Shown here in pieces: positions 46,883 through 55,542 of a DNA stretch of 64,000 nucleotides. Origin of the DNA: Pseudolysinimonas kribbensis (GTDB lineage Bacteria; Actinomycetota; Actinomycetes; Actinomycetales; Microbacteriaceae). How positions within the stretch are numbered: position 1 is the stretch's first letter; each line of letters opens with the position of its first letter. The notes under the pieces are model-generated. The model searched no databases. It was not told the DNA's origin and saw nothing but the letters and a program-made list of their open reading frames with translations. The stretch covers positions 2,046,001-2,110,000 of the forward strand of contig NZ_BSVB01000001.1 in the NCBI RefSeq assembly GCF_030161895.1, given 5' to 3'. The position numbers and the translations under genes were made by a program.

Positions 46883-47332
46883 ATGACCGACGCTCCCGCC
46901 GCCGCGCTCGACACCGATCACATCGCGCACCTGCGCCGGCGACTCGACTGGGAGACGGATGCCTCCGACGTGCACGCGGCGCAGGAGGCGAGCCGGCCGT
47001 TCGTGCTCGTCGACACCCGCGGCGACGCCGCGTGGGCGCAGGGCCGCGCGGTCGGGGCGGTTCACCTGCCCACCGCGAGGATCGCCGACGAGGCGCCGGG
47101 CGCGATCCCGCTCGACCTGCCGGTCGTCGTCTACTGCTGGGGCCCCGGATGCAACGGGTCGACCAAGGCGGCGCTGGCCTTCGCGCTGCTCGGCTACCGG
47201 GTGCGGGAGATGATCGGCGGCTTCGAGTACTGGGCTCGGGAGGGGTATCCGGTCGAGGACGACGCCGGCCGCGTGCACCGGCAGGTCGACGCGCTCACGG
47301 CGCCGACCGCCGGCGTCGCCTGCGACTGCTGA
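46883..47332 (+). CDS. Rhodanese-like domain protein
   Basis: 149 residues, one rhodanese domain (about 25-130): [24 protein letters not shown], catalytic loop [19 protein letters not shown] (the first Cys, after VVVY, is the expected persulfide carrier) and a final [12 protein letters not shown]. Transfers sulfane sulfur or senses thiols. It ends in CDC, adding two more cysteines. Convergent with alanine dehydrogenase. Confidence 0.9.
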   Translation: MTDAPAAALDTDHIAHLRRRLDWETDASDVHAAQEASRPFVLVDTRGDAAWAQGRAVGAVHLPTARIADEAPGAIPLDLPVVVYCWGPGCNGSTKAALAFALLGYRVREMIGGFEYWAREGYPVEDDAGRVHRQVDALTAPTAGVACDC

Positions 47333-47370
47333 GCCGGGCGCGGCCCGCCCGACCGCGCGCGAGCGCCGCG

Positions 47371-48471
47371 TCAGTCCGTGGCGTCGAACGGAAGGTCCAG
47401 CGCCCGGGCGACGCCCTCGTTGCGCACGGTGCCCGCGCGGGTGTTCAGACCGCGCGCGAGGGCCGGGTCGGCCGCGAGCGCCGCATCGACGCCCTGGTCG
47501 GCGAGGGCGAGCACGTAGGGCAGCGTCGCGTTGGTGAGCGCGACGGTCGACGTGTGCGCCACCGCGCCGGGCATGTTGGCGACGCAGTAGTAGGTCGAGT
47601 CGTGCACCATGAACGTCGGGTCGTCGTGGGTCGTCGGGTGGCTGCCCTCGAAGCAGCCGCCCTGATCGATCGCGATGTCGACGAGCACGCTGCCGGGCTT
47701 CATGCCCGCGACCATGTCGTCGGTCACGAGCTTGGGCGCCGCCGCGCCCGGGATGAGCACCGATCCGATCACCAGGTCGGCCTGCTGCACGAGCTCGGTG
47801 ATCGTGTACTGGGTGCTCAGCGCGGTCTCCAGGCCGGGGTGCGCCGCCTCGAGCTGACGCAGCCGCGGGATGTTGACGTCGACGACGGTGACGAGCGCGC
47901 CGAGGCCGAGCAGGTTGGTCGCGGCGTGCTCCCCGGCGACGCCGCCGCCGATGACGACGGCGCGGGCCTTGCGGGTGCCCGCGACACCGCCGATCAGGAT
48001 GCCCATGCCGCCGTTCGGCGCCATCAGCTGGGCCGCCCCGACGTAGCCGGCGAGCCGGCCCGCGATCTCGCTCATGGGCGCGAGCAGCGGCAGCGATCGG
48101 TCGGCGAGCTGCACGGTCTCGTAGGCGATGCCGGTCGTGCCGGCGTCCAGCAGCGCGGTGGTGAGCGCCCGATCGGCGGCGAGATGCAGGTACGTGAAGA
48201 CGACGAGATCCGGGCGCAGGTGCCCGTACTCCGACTCGATCGGCTCCTTGACCTTCAGCAGCAGTTCGGCCCGGTCCCACACCTCGGTCGCGGTGTCGAG
48301 GATCGTCGCGCCGACCGACGCGTACTGCTCGTCGGAGATGCCGGATGCCGCCCCGGCGCCCGTCTCGATCAGCACCTCGTGCCCGCGGCGGGTCAGCTCG
48401 TGCGCTCCCGCCGCCGTGATCGCGACCCGGCTCTCGTTGTTCTTGACCTCACGGGGGATCCCGACGCGCAT
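47371..48471 (-). CDS. ald: Alanine dehydrogenase
   Basis: 366 residues from ATG 48471, chosen because [13 protein letters not shown] is the universal family start. NAD-binding [13 protein letters not shown]; active-site Lys in LLKVKEP and His in [10 protein letters not shown]-terminal [13 protein letters not shown]. Interconverts L-alanine with pyruvate, ammonia and NADH in the cytoplasm, feeding nitrogen and carbon metabolism. Divergent from an Lrp-family regulator that most likely controls it, with an inverted repeat between the two genes. Confidence 0.96.
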   Translation of the reverse strand: MRVGIPREVKNNESRVAITAAGAHELTRRGHEVLIETGAGAASGISDEQYASVGATILDTATEVWDRAELLLKVKEPIESEYGHLRPDLVVFTYLHLAADRALTTALLDAGTTGIAYETVQLADRSLPLLAPMSEIAGRLAGYVGAAQLMAPNGGMGILIGGVAGTRKARAVVIGGGVAGEHAATNLLGLGALVTVVDVNIPRLRQLEAAHPGLETALSTQYTITELVQQADLVIGSVLIPGAAAPKLVTDDMVAGMKPGSVLVDIAIDQGGCFEGSHPTTHDDPTFMVHDSTYYCVANMPGAVAHTSTVALTNATLPYVLALADQGVDAALAADPALARGLNTRAGTVRNEGVARALDLPFDATD

Positions 48472-48497
48472 CTTCGCGCTCCTCTCGACGCTCCCAA

Positions 48498-48526
48498 TCT
48501 GGTGAGATGGGCGATGAGACACCAGA
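48498..48526. promoter_or_regulatory. Inverted repeat between ald and its Lrp regulator
   Basis: TCTGGTG (48498-48504) and CACCAGA (48520-48526) are perfect 7-bp inverted arms separated by 15 bp. The site starts 27 bp upstream of ald and is 42 bp upstream of the divergent regulator, the place expected for an Lrp/AsnC-type operator. Confidence 0.55.
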
Positions 48527-48567
48527 GACGCCGAATGATCTTCGGTGAAATCGGAGAAGAGGCGACC

Positions 48568-49073
48568 ATGCCGTCGGAATCATCCCCCCACTCGGCGTTC
48601 GGCGCAACGACGTGCGGCGCGATCCGGACGCGATCGACCGACGCCTCCTCGAGCTGCTGCGCGACGACGCCCGGATGCCGAACGCGCGCCTCGCGGCGGA
48701 GGTCGGCCTCGCGCCGTCCAGCTGCCTCGCCCGGGTCCGCGCCCTCGTCGACGCCGGGGTCATCGCGGGGTTCCATGCGCAGCTGGATCCGCGGGCGCTC
48801 GGCCTCGGGCTCGAGGCGCTCATCAGCGTCAACATCCGGTCGGGGGCGCGGCAGACGATCGCGGCGTTCGCCGAGGAGGTGCGGGCCCTGCCCGAGGTCA
48901 CCCAGGTCTACTTCCTCGGCGGAGCGGAGGACTTCATCCTCGACGTCGCGACGCGCGACAGCGATCATCTCCGCGAGTTCGTCGTGGAGAACCTGTCGAG
49001 TCATCCGTCGGTCGCCTCGACCCGCACGAGCGTCGTGTTCGAGCACACGACACCGGGCCTGCGGATCGGCTGA
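48568..49073 (+). CDS. Lrp/AsnC-family transcriptional regulator of ald (frame break at 48584-48589)
   Basis: Reconstructed as 168 residues from ATG 48568: after a short leader, HTH DPDAIDRRLLELLRDDARMPNARLA / EVGLAPSSCLARVRALVDAGVI, then the RAM domain (ISVNIRSGARQTI, VYFLGGAEDFILDV). One C missing in CCCCCC 48584-48589 separates the start from the body; as written, translation would have to begin at GTG 48612. Divergent from ald, as in other Actinobacteria where the regulator activates ald in response to alanine. Confidence 0.9.
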
Positions 49074-49202
49074 CCCGGCGGCGCCGACGCCCCTAGAAGG
49101 GGGTGCTCCTGCGGCCTGTCGTGCTCGGGTGCACTGGCATAGTTCAATCCGAGGGTCGCTCGGGCGCTGTCGCCGCGACCCGGACGAGAGGAACAGCCCC
49201 CG

Positions 49203-50128
49203 ATGTCTCACCCGAACCCGTCCGGCACGCTCCGTACCGGCTCCGTCGTGCTCGCCCTCACTGGAGCGGCCGCGCTCGGTTTCGGGTATTACGCCCTCCT
49301 GATGCCGAGCCTTGCCGCGATGCTCGGCATCTCGGCCGCGTCAGCCGGCATCAGTCTGATCCTGTTCATCGCCGGCATCGTGGTGATCGCCGCCGCGATC
49401 GTGCTGAGCCCGGTGACGGTCCGGCTCCGCGCCTCGGGCGCGATCCTCGCGGCGGTCGGCGTCCTCCTGTCGTTGCTCGTCGGCTTCGTCGGCGGGCACC
49501 TGGCGGTTCGCTTCAGCATGCTGGCGGCGGGAATCCTGGTCGGAGTCGTGCTCGCGGGCCTGATGTGGGCCCTCGGTCTGCGCGGGCGGGCGTTCGCCTG
49601 GCTGGCGTTGCTCGCGGTGCCAGTGCTCGTCGGCGCGGCCGTCCCTTCCTTCGCGCTCCTGCTGATCGCGGAGTTCCTGATGGCGATCGTCGCTGCCCTG
49701 ATCGTCGGCCTCGGCCTCCTCGGCGAGCGCTCCCGCGCCGCACGCGACGCGACGGTCCGGGAGCGCGGGGCGGCGGCGGAGCAGCAGGACATCGCGCAGC
49801 GCGCCGACGAGATCCGCAAGTGGGAGGAGGCCTACGCGCTCGCGCACGACGGGCAGAAGCCTCCCGCCGGCTTCATGCCGCCGGTCGTGCAGTCCCGGCC
49901 ATCGGGAGGCGTCAACACGATCGCGGTGCTCGCGCTCGTCTTCGCGATCCTCGGCTCCATCGTCGGCCTGATCCTCGGCTACGTCGCGCGGGCGCAGATC
50001 CGGAGGACCGGTGAGGGGGCGCGGGCCTCGCCCTCGCGGCGATCATCATCGGCTGGGTCGAGGTCGGCATCGGGGTAGTGGTCGTCGTCGCGTATGTCGT
50101 CGTCATCGCTGCGGCGGTGAGTCACTGA
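49203..50128 (+). CDS. DUF4190 multi-helix membrane protein (frame break at 50023-50025)
   Basis: Reconstructed as 308 residues. Five to six N-terminal helices (to about 185), a charged region (ERGAAAEQQDIAQRADEIRKWEEAYA), then a DUF4190-like pair of helices (VNTIAVLALVFAILGSIVGLILGYVARAQI and, after the break, LALAAIIIGWVEVG). One G missing in GGG 50023-50025 accounts for the frame change. Function unknown. A CATAGT -10-like box near 49137 and GAGAGGA before the ATG suggest its own promoter. Confidence 0.75.
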
Positions 50129-50247
50129 ACGGTGGCGCGCCTCGGCGCGCCTCGGCGGCGCCGCGAGTGCCCCGCGTCCTTCCGGTCGGCGGTCCTTTGG
50201 CTCGCCGCACCGGTGGGGCCGAGAACGGCGACCGTCCCGTCGACCCC

Positions 50248-50253
50248 TAGCCT
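50248..50253 (+). promoter_or_regulatory. -10 box TAGCCT of the DUF1275 gene
   Basis: TAGCCT, then 7 nt, then ATG 50261: leaderless arrangement. Confidence 0.55.
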
Positions 50254-50260
50254 GGAAGCG

Positions 50261-50938
50261 ATGCCCCGACTCCGCGACCATCCCGCCGGCCTGCACCTCG
50301 GACTCATGCTGGCCATGACGTTCTCGACCGGCGTCGTCGACGCCCTCGGCTACCTCGGCCTCGACAAGGTCTTCGCCGGCAACATGACGGGCAACGTCGT
50401 CGTGCTCGCGATGGCGCTGACCGGCGCCGGCGGACTCCCGGTCGTCGGTCCCCTGCTCGCGCTCGCGTTCTTCATCGTGGGCGCCGCGATCGCCGGTCGG
50501 ACCCTGCGCCGCCTCGCCGCGGGATGGGCGGCGAGGACGACCGTGCTCTTCGCCGGGGTCGCGGCGCTGCTGGCGATCGTGGCGATCGTCGCGTTCGCGC
50601 TTCCCCAGCACCGTGCGGAGTGGGTCACCTACGCGATCACCGGCGCCCTCGGTCTCGCGATGGGATGCCAGGCCGGCTCGGCCCGGCACATCGGCGTCTC
50701 CGACGTCACCACGGTGGTGGTGACCTCCACCCTCGTCGGCCTCGCCTTCGACTCGCGATTCGGACGCGGCGCGGCGGGGCACCCGTGGGAGCGGCGGGTG
50801 GGCGCCATCCTGCTGCTGATGGCGGGAGCCGCGACCGGCGCCCTGCTGCTGCGCCTCGGGCTCGGCTGGCCGGCGCTCTGCGCCGCGGTCGTCTCCGCCG
50901 CGGTCGCCGTGCTCGGAGCGGTCGGCCGTCCGCACTAG
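50261..50938 (+). CDS. DUF1275 (YoaK) family membrane protein
   Basis: 225 residues with six hydrophobic helices. Family marks: FSTGVVDALGYLGLDKVFAGNMTGNVVVLA, GALGLAMGCQAGSARHIGVSDVTTVVVTSTL and a C-terminal pair of helices. YoaK-type proteins are probable transporters of unknown substrate. Stands alone, convergent with the aminotransferase. Confidence 0.9.
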   Translation: MPRLRDHPAGLHLGLMLAMTFSTGVVDALGYLGLDKVFAGNMTGNVVVLAMALTGAGGLPVVGPLLALAFFIVGAAIAGRTLRRLAAGWAARTTVLFAGVAALLAIVAIVAFALPQHRAEWVTYAITGALGLAMGCQAGSARHIGVSDVTTVVVTSTLVGLAFDSRFGRGAAGHPWERRVGAILLLMAGAATGALLLRLGLGWPALCAAVVSAAVAVLGAVGRPH

Positions 50939-50964
50939 CGCGGCGCTCCGGTCGCGCAGGACGG

Positions 50965-52365
50965 CTAGAGCCGCGCCCAGGCCTCCGTCAGCACGCCGCG
51001 CAGGATGCCCTCGATCTCGTCGAACTCCTTCGGCCCGATCGTCAGCGGCGGCGCGAGCTGGATCACGGGATCGCCCCGGTCGTCGGCCCGGCAGTACAGC
51101 CCTGCGTCGAACAGCGCCTTGGACAGGAACCCCCGCAGCAGGCGCTCCGACTCGTCGTCGTCGAACGTCGCCCTGGTCGCCTTGTCCTTCACGAGCTCGA
51201 TGCCGAAGAAGTAGCCGTCGCCGCGCACGTCGCCCACGATCGGCAGGTCGAGCAGGCGCTCGAGGGCCGCGCGGAACAGCGGCGAGTTCTCGCGCACGCG
51301 CTCGTTGAGCTTCTCCTCCTCGAAGATGTCGAGGTTGGCGAGCGCGACCGCGGACGAGACGGGGTGCCCCGCGAACGTGTAGCCGTGATAGAAGCTCGTC
51401 GTGCCGTGCCGGAAGGGCTCATAGATCCGGTCGGAGATGATCGTCGCGCCGATGGGGGAGTAGCCGGAGGTCATCGCCTTCGCGCACGTGATCATGTCGG
51501 GCTGGAAGCCGTAGGTGGTCGACGCGAACCAGTTGCCGATCCGCCCGAATCCGGTGATGACCTCGTCGGCGACGAGCAGCACGTCGTACCGGTCGCAGAT
51601 CTCGCGCACGCGCTGGAAGTAGCCGGGAGGGGGCGGGAAGCAGCCGCCCGAGTTCTGCACGGGCTCGAGGAAGATCGCGGCCACGGTCTCCGGGCCCTCG
51701 AACAGGATCATCTCCTCGATGCGGTTCGCCGCCCACTGGCCGAACGCCTCGATCGAGCCCTCGAAGCCCATCTCCTTCGCGCGGTAGTAGTTGGTGTTCG
51801 GCACCCGGAACCCGCCCGGCGTGACCGGCTCGAACATCTCCTTCATGGCCGGGATGCCGGTGATCGCGAGCGCGCCCTGCGGGGTGCCGTGATAGGCGAT
51901 CGCGCGCGAGATGACCTTGTGCTTGGTGGGCCGGCCCTGCAGCTTCCAGTAGTACTTGGCGAGCTTGAACGCGGTCTCGACGGCCTCGCCGCCGCCGGTG
52001 GAGAAGAAGACCCGGTTGAGGTCGCCGGGCGCGTAGCCCGCCAGCCGGTCGGCGAGCTCGATGGCGTTGGGATGCGCGTAGGACCAGATCGGGAAGAAGG
52101 CGAGCTGCTCCGCCTGCTTCGCGGCGACCTCGGCGAGACGCTTGCGCCCGTGGCCGGCGTTGACCACGAACAGGCCGGAGAGGCCGTCGATGTACCGCTT
52201 GCCCTTCGAGTCCCAGATGTGGTGCCCCTCGCCGCGCACGATGATCGGCGCGCCGTGCTCCTCGAGCACCGACTGACGCGAGAAGTGCATCCAGAGGTGG
52301 TCCTTCGCCTTCTGCTGGAGGGCGGAGTCGTCGGTGACTCCGATCGGCTGCTCGGTGATCGTCAT
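50965..52365 (-). CDS. Class III PLP-dependent aminotransferase (omega-amino acid/putrescine type)
   Basis: 466 residues, intact. PLP Lys in ITCAKAMTSGYSPIGA, Asp in LLVADEVITGFGR, FFSTGGGEAVETAFKLAKYYW and SRAIAYHGT; the C-terminus is the small domain (VRGDGYFFGIELV). The N-terminal HLWMHFSRQ is typical of omega-aminotransferases that use pyruvate with beta-alanine, putrescine or similar amines. Exact donor uncertain. Monocistronic; the 186-bp region to 52551 carries its promoter and that of the next small operon. Confidence 0.92.
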   Translation of the reverse strand: MTITEQPIGVTDDSALQQKAKDHLWMHFSRQSVLEEHGAPIIVRGEGHHIWDSKGKRYIDGLSGLFVVNAGHGRKRLAEVAAKQAEQLAFFPIWSYAHPNAIELADRLAGYAPGDLNRVFFSTGGGEAVETAFKLAKYYWKLQGRPTKHKVISRAIAYHGTPQGALAITGIPAMKEMFEPVTPGGFRVPNTNYYRAKEMGFEGSIEAFGQWAANRIEEMILFEGPETVAAIFLEPVQNSGGCFPPPPGYFQRVREICDRYDVLLVADEVITGFGRIGNWFASTTYGFQPDMITCAKAMTSGYSPIGATIISDRIYEPFRHGTTSFYHGYTFAGHPVSSAVALANLDIFEEEKLNERVRENSPLFRAALERLLDLPIVGDVRGDGYFFGIELVKDKATRATFDDDESERLLRGFLSKALFDAGLYCRADDRGDPVIQLAPPLTIGPKEFDEIEGILRGVLTEAWARL

Positions 52366-52538
52366 GCGACCACGATATCAATCGTCGGAGCACGCAGGTA
52401 GGGCGGAATCCGTTGATTCACCGCCTGATCGCGGCGGTGATCGGCTGTGGCGCCGATGGCCCTCCTTCGAGGGGCAGGCCGCGCCTACACCTGATCGGGC
52501 GTCGCGCGCAAGACCCCCGTGCCGCGGATTCGCCGACC

Positions 52539-52544
52539 TAGCGT
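52539..52544 (+). promoter_or_regulatory. -10 box TAGCGT of the three-gene small-protein operon
   Basis: TAGCGT, then 7 nt, then ATG 52552. The match to the other leaderless promoters supports the very short first gene as genuine. Confidence 0.55.
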
Positions 52545-52551
52545 CGAGGAC

Positions 52552-52644
52552 ATGAACCTGGTGGTGAGCATGACCACGGCGGTCGTCGCCGCGGTGGCGG
52601 CGGTGGCGGCGGCGGTCGTCCTGCTCTCAGGGGTGCTGCTGTGA
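52552..52644 (+). CDS. 30-residue hydrophobic peptide
   Basis: 30 codons, almost only Ala, Val and Leu after a short start (MNLVVSMTTAVV ... LLSGVLL), predicted to be a single membrane helix. It is supported by a good -10 box at leaderless distance and by GTGA overlap of its stop with the next gene. Such peptides can regulate membrane partners, act as type I toxins, or be leader peptides coupling translation to the next gene. No family recognised. Confidence 0.5.
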   Translation: MNLVVSMTTAVVAAVAAVAAAVVLLSGVLL

Positions 52645-52910
52645 GTCTCGCGACCCAGCCGCCCCGGCTTCATGGCGCCCGCGCAGCCCGTCGCACGGCT
52701 CCGGAGCTGCTCTCGTTGACCACCCTGCGTCCCGATCTCGTCGAGGTGAGCAGCGCCCAGCGCGTTCTCGGCTTCGTCGAGGTCGTCGACCACGTCTTCG
52801 TGTCCCTCGCCGGGTCGCGCTACGACATCGCGGTCGAGGTCACCCAGCAGATCGACTTCACCCGCGCCCTGACCGCCCTCCAGGAAGGAAACTCCGATGA
52901 CGATCGCTAA
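52641..52910 (+). CDS. Hypothetical protein (89 aa)
   Basis: 89 residues from GTG 52641, overlapping the stop of the 30-residue gene. Soluble, with a basic N-terminal 20 residues, then a central region (LRPDLVEVSSAQRVLGFVEVVDHVFVSLAG) with alternating hydrophobics suggesting beta strands, and an acidic C-terminus (SDDDR). Its last 14 nt overlap the start of the next gene. I do not recognise it. Confidence 0.6.
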   Translation: MSLATQPPRLHGARAARRTAPELLSLTTLRPDLVEVSSAQRVLGFVEVVDHVFVSLAGSRYDIAVEVTQQIDFTRALTALQEGNSDDDR

Positions 52911-53298
52911 GACCCACGCTCCGACGCTGCTGTCCCGTATCAGCACGCCCTATCTCCGGGCGCTCGGAGAGCTGCAGGTGTGCGAGCTCCGGCTCCGTCA
53001 CGTCGCGCGCGCCGGGGGCATGGGGCCGGCCTGGCAGGAGGCGACCGACTTCCTCCTGCAGCAGTCCGAGGCGTTGCAGGAGCGGCTCGCCGAGGGCCCG
53101 CTCGTCGAGCACGCGCTGCACGTGCAGGCGCCGGACGGCTCCCTCGTGCCCGCGGACATCGTGTTCGTCCAGCGCCTCGTGCGCCGCATGAGCTACCAGC
53201 TGGGTCTCGCGACCGCCGATGCCTCGCTGGCGACCGGCTCGATGCCCACCGCCCCCGTGTCGACCATCCGCCAGACGGCGGACGCGCTCGCCTCCTAG
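52897..53298 (+). CDS. Hypothetical protein (133 aa)
   Basis: 133 residues, mostly helical: LSRISTPYLRALGELQVCELRLRH, AWQEATDFLLQQSEALQERLAEG and ADIVFVQRLVRRMSYQLGLA. AGGAAGGAAACTCCG precedes the ATG, and the start lies inside the previous gene. Third gene of the small operon. Its stop shares CTAG 53295-53298 with the convergent DUF7882 gene. No family recognised; the helical pattern would suit a small scaffold or regulator. Confidence 0.65.
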   Translation: MTIAKTHAPTLLSRISTPYLRALGELQVCELRLRHVARAGGMGPAWQEATDFLLQQSEALQERLAEGPLVEHALHVQAPDGSLVPADIVFVQRLVRRMSYQLGLATADASLATGSMPTAPVSTIRQTADALAS

Positions 53299-53600
53299 GA
53301 CGGCGGGGACGGCTCCGGCAGCAACTGGAGACCACCCGGTGAGTTCGCCGACTTCGTCAGGACCTCGATCCATGCCGGATTCAGCGCAGGAGTCTTGGAT
53401 CCGAAGAAGTCGAAGGCGAGGGAGACGTGCGGAGTGACCCAGATGGAGGTGCGGCCGAAACCGTTGCGCTCGGGATCGTTCCAAGTGAACGCGAACGTCT
53501 CGCCCCGGCGCAGCTTCGCCCAGATCACGACCTGCAGGTGCGCGAGCGCGCGATCGTCGATGGTCGCCACGACCTTCGAGTCGTACGTCATCGTCCCCAC
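53295..53600 (-). CDS. DUF7882 family protein, copy 1
   Basis: 101 residues from GTG 53600, 6 nt after the -10 box TATCCT. Similar along its length to the protein at 54704: ATIDDRALAHLQVVIWAKLRRGETFAF, an SIWVTP strand and a final LNPAWIEVLTKSANSPGGLQLLPE. These match DUF7882, a small family common in Microbacteriaceae that is sometimes loosely labelled DNA-ligase-related; no ligase motif is present here. Function unknown. Confidence 0.75.
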   Translation of the reverse strand: MGTMTYDSKVVATIDDRALAHLQVVIWAKLRRGETFAFTWNDPERNGFGRTSIWVTPHVSLAFDFFGSKTPALNPAWIEVLTKSANSPGGLQLLPEPSPPS

Positions 53601-53606
53601 GGTCGA

Positions 53607-53612
53607 AGGATA
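53607..53612 (-). promoter_or_regulatory. -10 box TATCCT of DUF7882 copy 1
   Basis: Minus-strand TATCCT, 6 nt before GTG 53600; leaderless arrangement. Confidence 0.5.
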
Positions 53613-53644
53613 ACCGGCCCCGAGATGTCAGTATGTGGATTGCC

Positions 53645-54435
53645 ATGAGGTCGGATGCGATGAGCGAGAACGACCTGCGGACCGCGGTGGGCGCCGACGA
53701 GATCTTCGCCCTGTACCAGCCTCAGGTCGACGTCGTCTCGCGTCGCGTGGTCGCCGGCGAGGTGCTGGCGCGCTGGAGGCATCCCGAGCGCGGCGTCGTG
53801 TCGCCGCTCGACTTCATCCCGCTCGCCGAACGCACGGCGCTCATCGACGAGATCGGCCTCCGGATGCTGCAGCTCGGCTGGCAGGCGGCGCAGCGCTGGA
53901 ACACCGCCGACTTCCACGTCGGTGTCGCGGTGAACGTCTCGCCAGTGCAGCTTACGAGTGAGCGGCTCGACGCGGCCGTCGGGTTCCTCGTCGAGCACAG
54001 CGACCTGCCCCCGGAGACGCTGACCCTCGAGATCACCGAGTCGCACCGGATCCTCGACGTCCCCGGCGTCGCGGCGCGGCTCGCCCGCCTGCGCGACCTC
54101 GGCGTCGGCGTCTCGATCGACGACTTCGGCGTCGGCTACTCCTCCATGGAGCGCGTCGAGGAGCTGCCGATCTCGGAGATCAAGATCGACATCTCGATGG
54201 TGCAGGACGCGACCGACGGCGGCTATGCCGCGTTCATGGAGATCGCGGAGTACGCCCACGCGCACTCGTTGCGGCTGGTGGCCGAAGGGGTCGAGACCGA
54301 GGATCAGCTCGAGCGGGTCGAGAACCTCCGCTGCGACCGGGCCCAGGGGTGGCTGTTCGGTCAGCCGCTGGACGACGCCGCGTTCGAGCGCGCGGTCCGC
54401 CCGGCCCGCGGCGCGGACTCCCGGCGGAGCACTGA
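53645..54435 (+). CDS. EAL-domain c-di-GMP phosphodiesterase (frame break near 54420-54422)
   Basis: About 263 residues, a stand-alone EAL domain with no sensory part; starts at 53633, 53645 or 53660 are all possible. Catalytic features are complete: EVLARW (EAL variant), NVSPVQL, LEITES, IDDFGVGYSS, EIKIDISMV, AEGVETEDQ and QGWLFGQPL. It should hydrolyse c-di-GMP. As written, the frame does not stop and runs 180 codons on into the DUF7882 gene. One base added to the CCC at 54420-54422 ends it at TGA 54433-54435, 1 nt from the convergent gene. Confidence 0.88.
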
Positions 54436-54436
54436 G

Positions 54437-54682
54437 TCAGAGGTCGGCGTAGCCCGACTCGGACTGCTCGGGCGACGTGTCCGCGACATCGATCTGCGAC
54501 CAGGTCACCGGCATCCCCGGCGAGAACAGGATCTCGATGCCCGGTCCGCCGCGCAGCGGCGGGATGGTGACGTACCCGCCGCCGGCCCGGATCGCCTCGA
54601 GGATCTGCTGCTTGAGCTCGTCGACCGGATCCGGGAGGAAGTAGTCCCGGCCATCGACGGTCACGCGGTGGATGAGGGCCAT
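54437..54682 (-). CDS. Hypothetical protein (81 aa)
   Basis: 81 residues from ATG 54682: MALIHRVTVDGRDYFLPD, a helix DELKQQILEAIRAGG, strands around YVTIPPLRGGPGIEILFSPGMPVTW, and an acidic Ser/Glu/Asp tail. The layout (residue-level strand, helix, strand with a GGPGIEI loop) is reminiscent of small nucleotide- or peptide-binding folds but I recognise no family. Divergent from DUF7882 copy 2, with promoters overlapping in a 21-bp gap, and convergent with the EAL gene. Confidence 0.65.
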   Translation of the reverse strand: MALIHRVTVDGRDYFLPDPVDELKQQILEAIRAGGGYVTIPPLRGGPGIEILFSPGMPVTWSQIDVADTSPEQSESGYADL

Positions 54683-54687
54683 CGCCC

Positions 54688-54693
54688 TAGTAT
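54688..54693 (+). promoter_or_regulatory. -10 box TAGTAT of DUF7882 copy 2
   Basis: TAGTAT lies 10 nt before ATG 54704; an ATG at 54692 overlapping the box is a less likely start. The opposite-strand gene starts at 54682, so the gap holds two divergent promoters. Confidence 0.45.
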
Positions 54694-54703
54694 GACAACC
54701 ACG

Positions 54704-54985
54704 ATGGGCCATCTCCGCTACGGGTCGCCGGCGCAGACCTTCGATGTCGACGACCGCACGCTCGCGCACGTCGAGATCGTCACGCTCGCGAAGCTGCGTC
54801 GCGGCGAGCCCTTCGCCCTGACCATCCCGAGCCCGGCGGGAGGTCGCAGCACCCTCTGGATCAACGCCGCGAGCATGCTGGTCTTCGACCTCAACGGCGA
54901 TCCCGGTCCGATCGACCGCGCGTGGCTCGAGACGCTGATCGACGCGGCGAACACGGGCCCGGGGCTTCGGCTGCCGAGCGCCTGA
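54704..54985 (+). CDS. DUF7882 family protein, copy 2
   Basis: 93 residues: MGHLRYGSPAQTFDVDDRTLAHVEIVTLAKLRRGEPF, then GGRSTLWINAASMLVFDL and IDRAWLETLIDAANTGPGLRLP. Clear paralogue of the protein at 53295-53600; the pair flanks the EAL gene. The family pattern (two strands, a helix with KLRRGE, two strands, a C-terminal helix) is seen in both. Function unknown. Confidence 0.78.
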   Translation: MGHLRYGSPAQTFDVDDRTLAHVEIVTLAKLRRGEPFALTIPSPAGGRSTLWINAASMLVFDLNGDPGPIDRAWLETLIDAANTGPGLRLPSA

Positions 54986-55012
54986 CCGCGGTGCCGCGCC
55001 CGCGCGGACCGT

Positions 55013-55018
55013 TAGCAT
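55013..55018 (+). promoter_or_regulatory. -10 box TAGCAT of the MarR gene
   Basis: TAGCAT, then 7 nt, then ATG 55026: leaderless arrangement. Confidence 0.55.
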
Positions 55019-55025
55019 TCTGGCC

Positions 55026-55532
55026 ATGCCTCCCGCGACCGAGCACGGGGCTCGCGGATTCTGGTACGCGGCACGGCCGTCGACGCCGCCCACGCCCGTC
55101 GATGTGCTCGACGCGCTCCGCGGGTATCGCGCGGCGGAACGGGCGATGCGCCGTCGCGCCCGCGGATCGATGGGCGTCGGCGAGACCGATCTGCTCGCCA
55201 TCCGCCAGCTCCTCGAGGCGCAGCAGCTGGGCCGCACCGTCACGGCCAAGGACCTCGCGCGGCGCCTCGGGATCTCCTCGGCCTCGACGACGGTGCTCGT
55301 GGATCGGCTCGTGCGCTCGGGCCACGCCCGTCGTGAGACCCATCCGACGGACCGACGCGCCGTGGTCGTCGTGGCGACACCCCAGGCCGGTGCCGACGTG
55401 CGGAAGCACCTCGGCCGGATGCACGAGCAGATGCTCAAGGTGACCGAGTCGCTCGACCCGGAGGCGCGGCGCTCCGTGCACGCCTACCTCGAGGCGATGC
55501 GGGCGGTCATGGAGGACGCCGAGCCGGGATGA
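55026..55532 (+). CDS. MarR-family transcriptional regulator
   Basis: 168 residues. Winged HTH in the middle: GETDLLAIRQLLEAQQLGRTVTAKDLARRLGISSASTTVLVDRLVRSGHARRETHPTDRRAVVV spans recognition helix and wing (positions about 50-115), flanked by dimerisation helices. Likely a repressor responding to small phenolic or oxidant signals; targets unknown. Ends 10 bp from a convergent hypothetical gene. Confidence 0.9.
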   Translation: MPPATEHGARGFWYAARPSTPPTPVDVLDALRGYRAAERAMRRRARGSMGVGETDLLAIRQLLEAQQLGRTVTAKDLARRLGISSASTTVLVDRLVRSGHARRETHPTDRRAVVVVATPQAGADVRKHLGRMHEQMLKVTESLDPEARRSVHAYLEAMRAVMEDAEPG

Positions 55533-55542
55533 GGCGCGGGGA

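Noticed and set aside
53645..54985. A single 450-residue EAL-DUF7882 fusion protein in one open frame
   Set aside because: The 90 codons between the domains are antisense to an independent 81-residue gene and have no protein-like pattern; one base near 54420 gives a stop adjacent to the convergent stop, and the second domain has its own promoter box.
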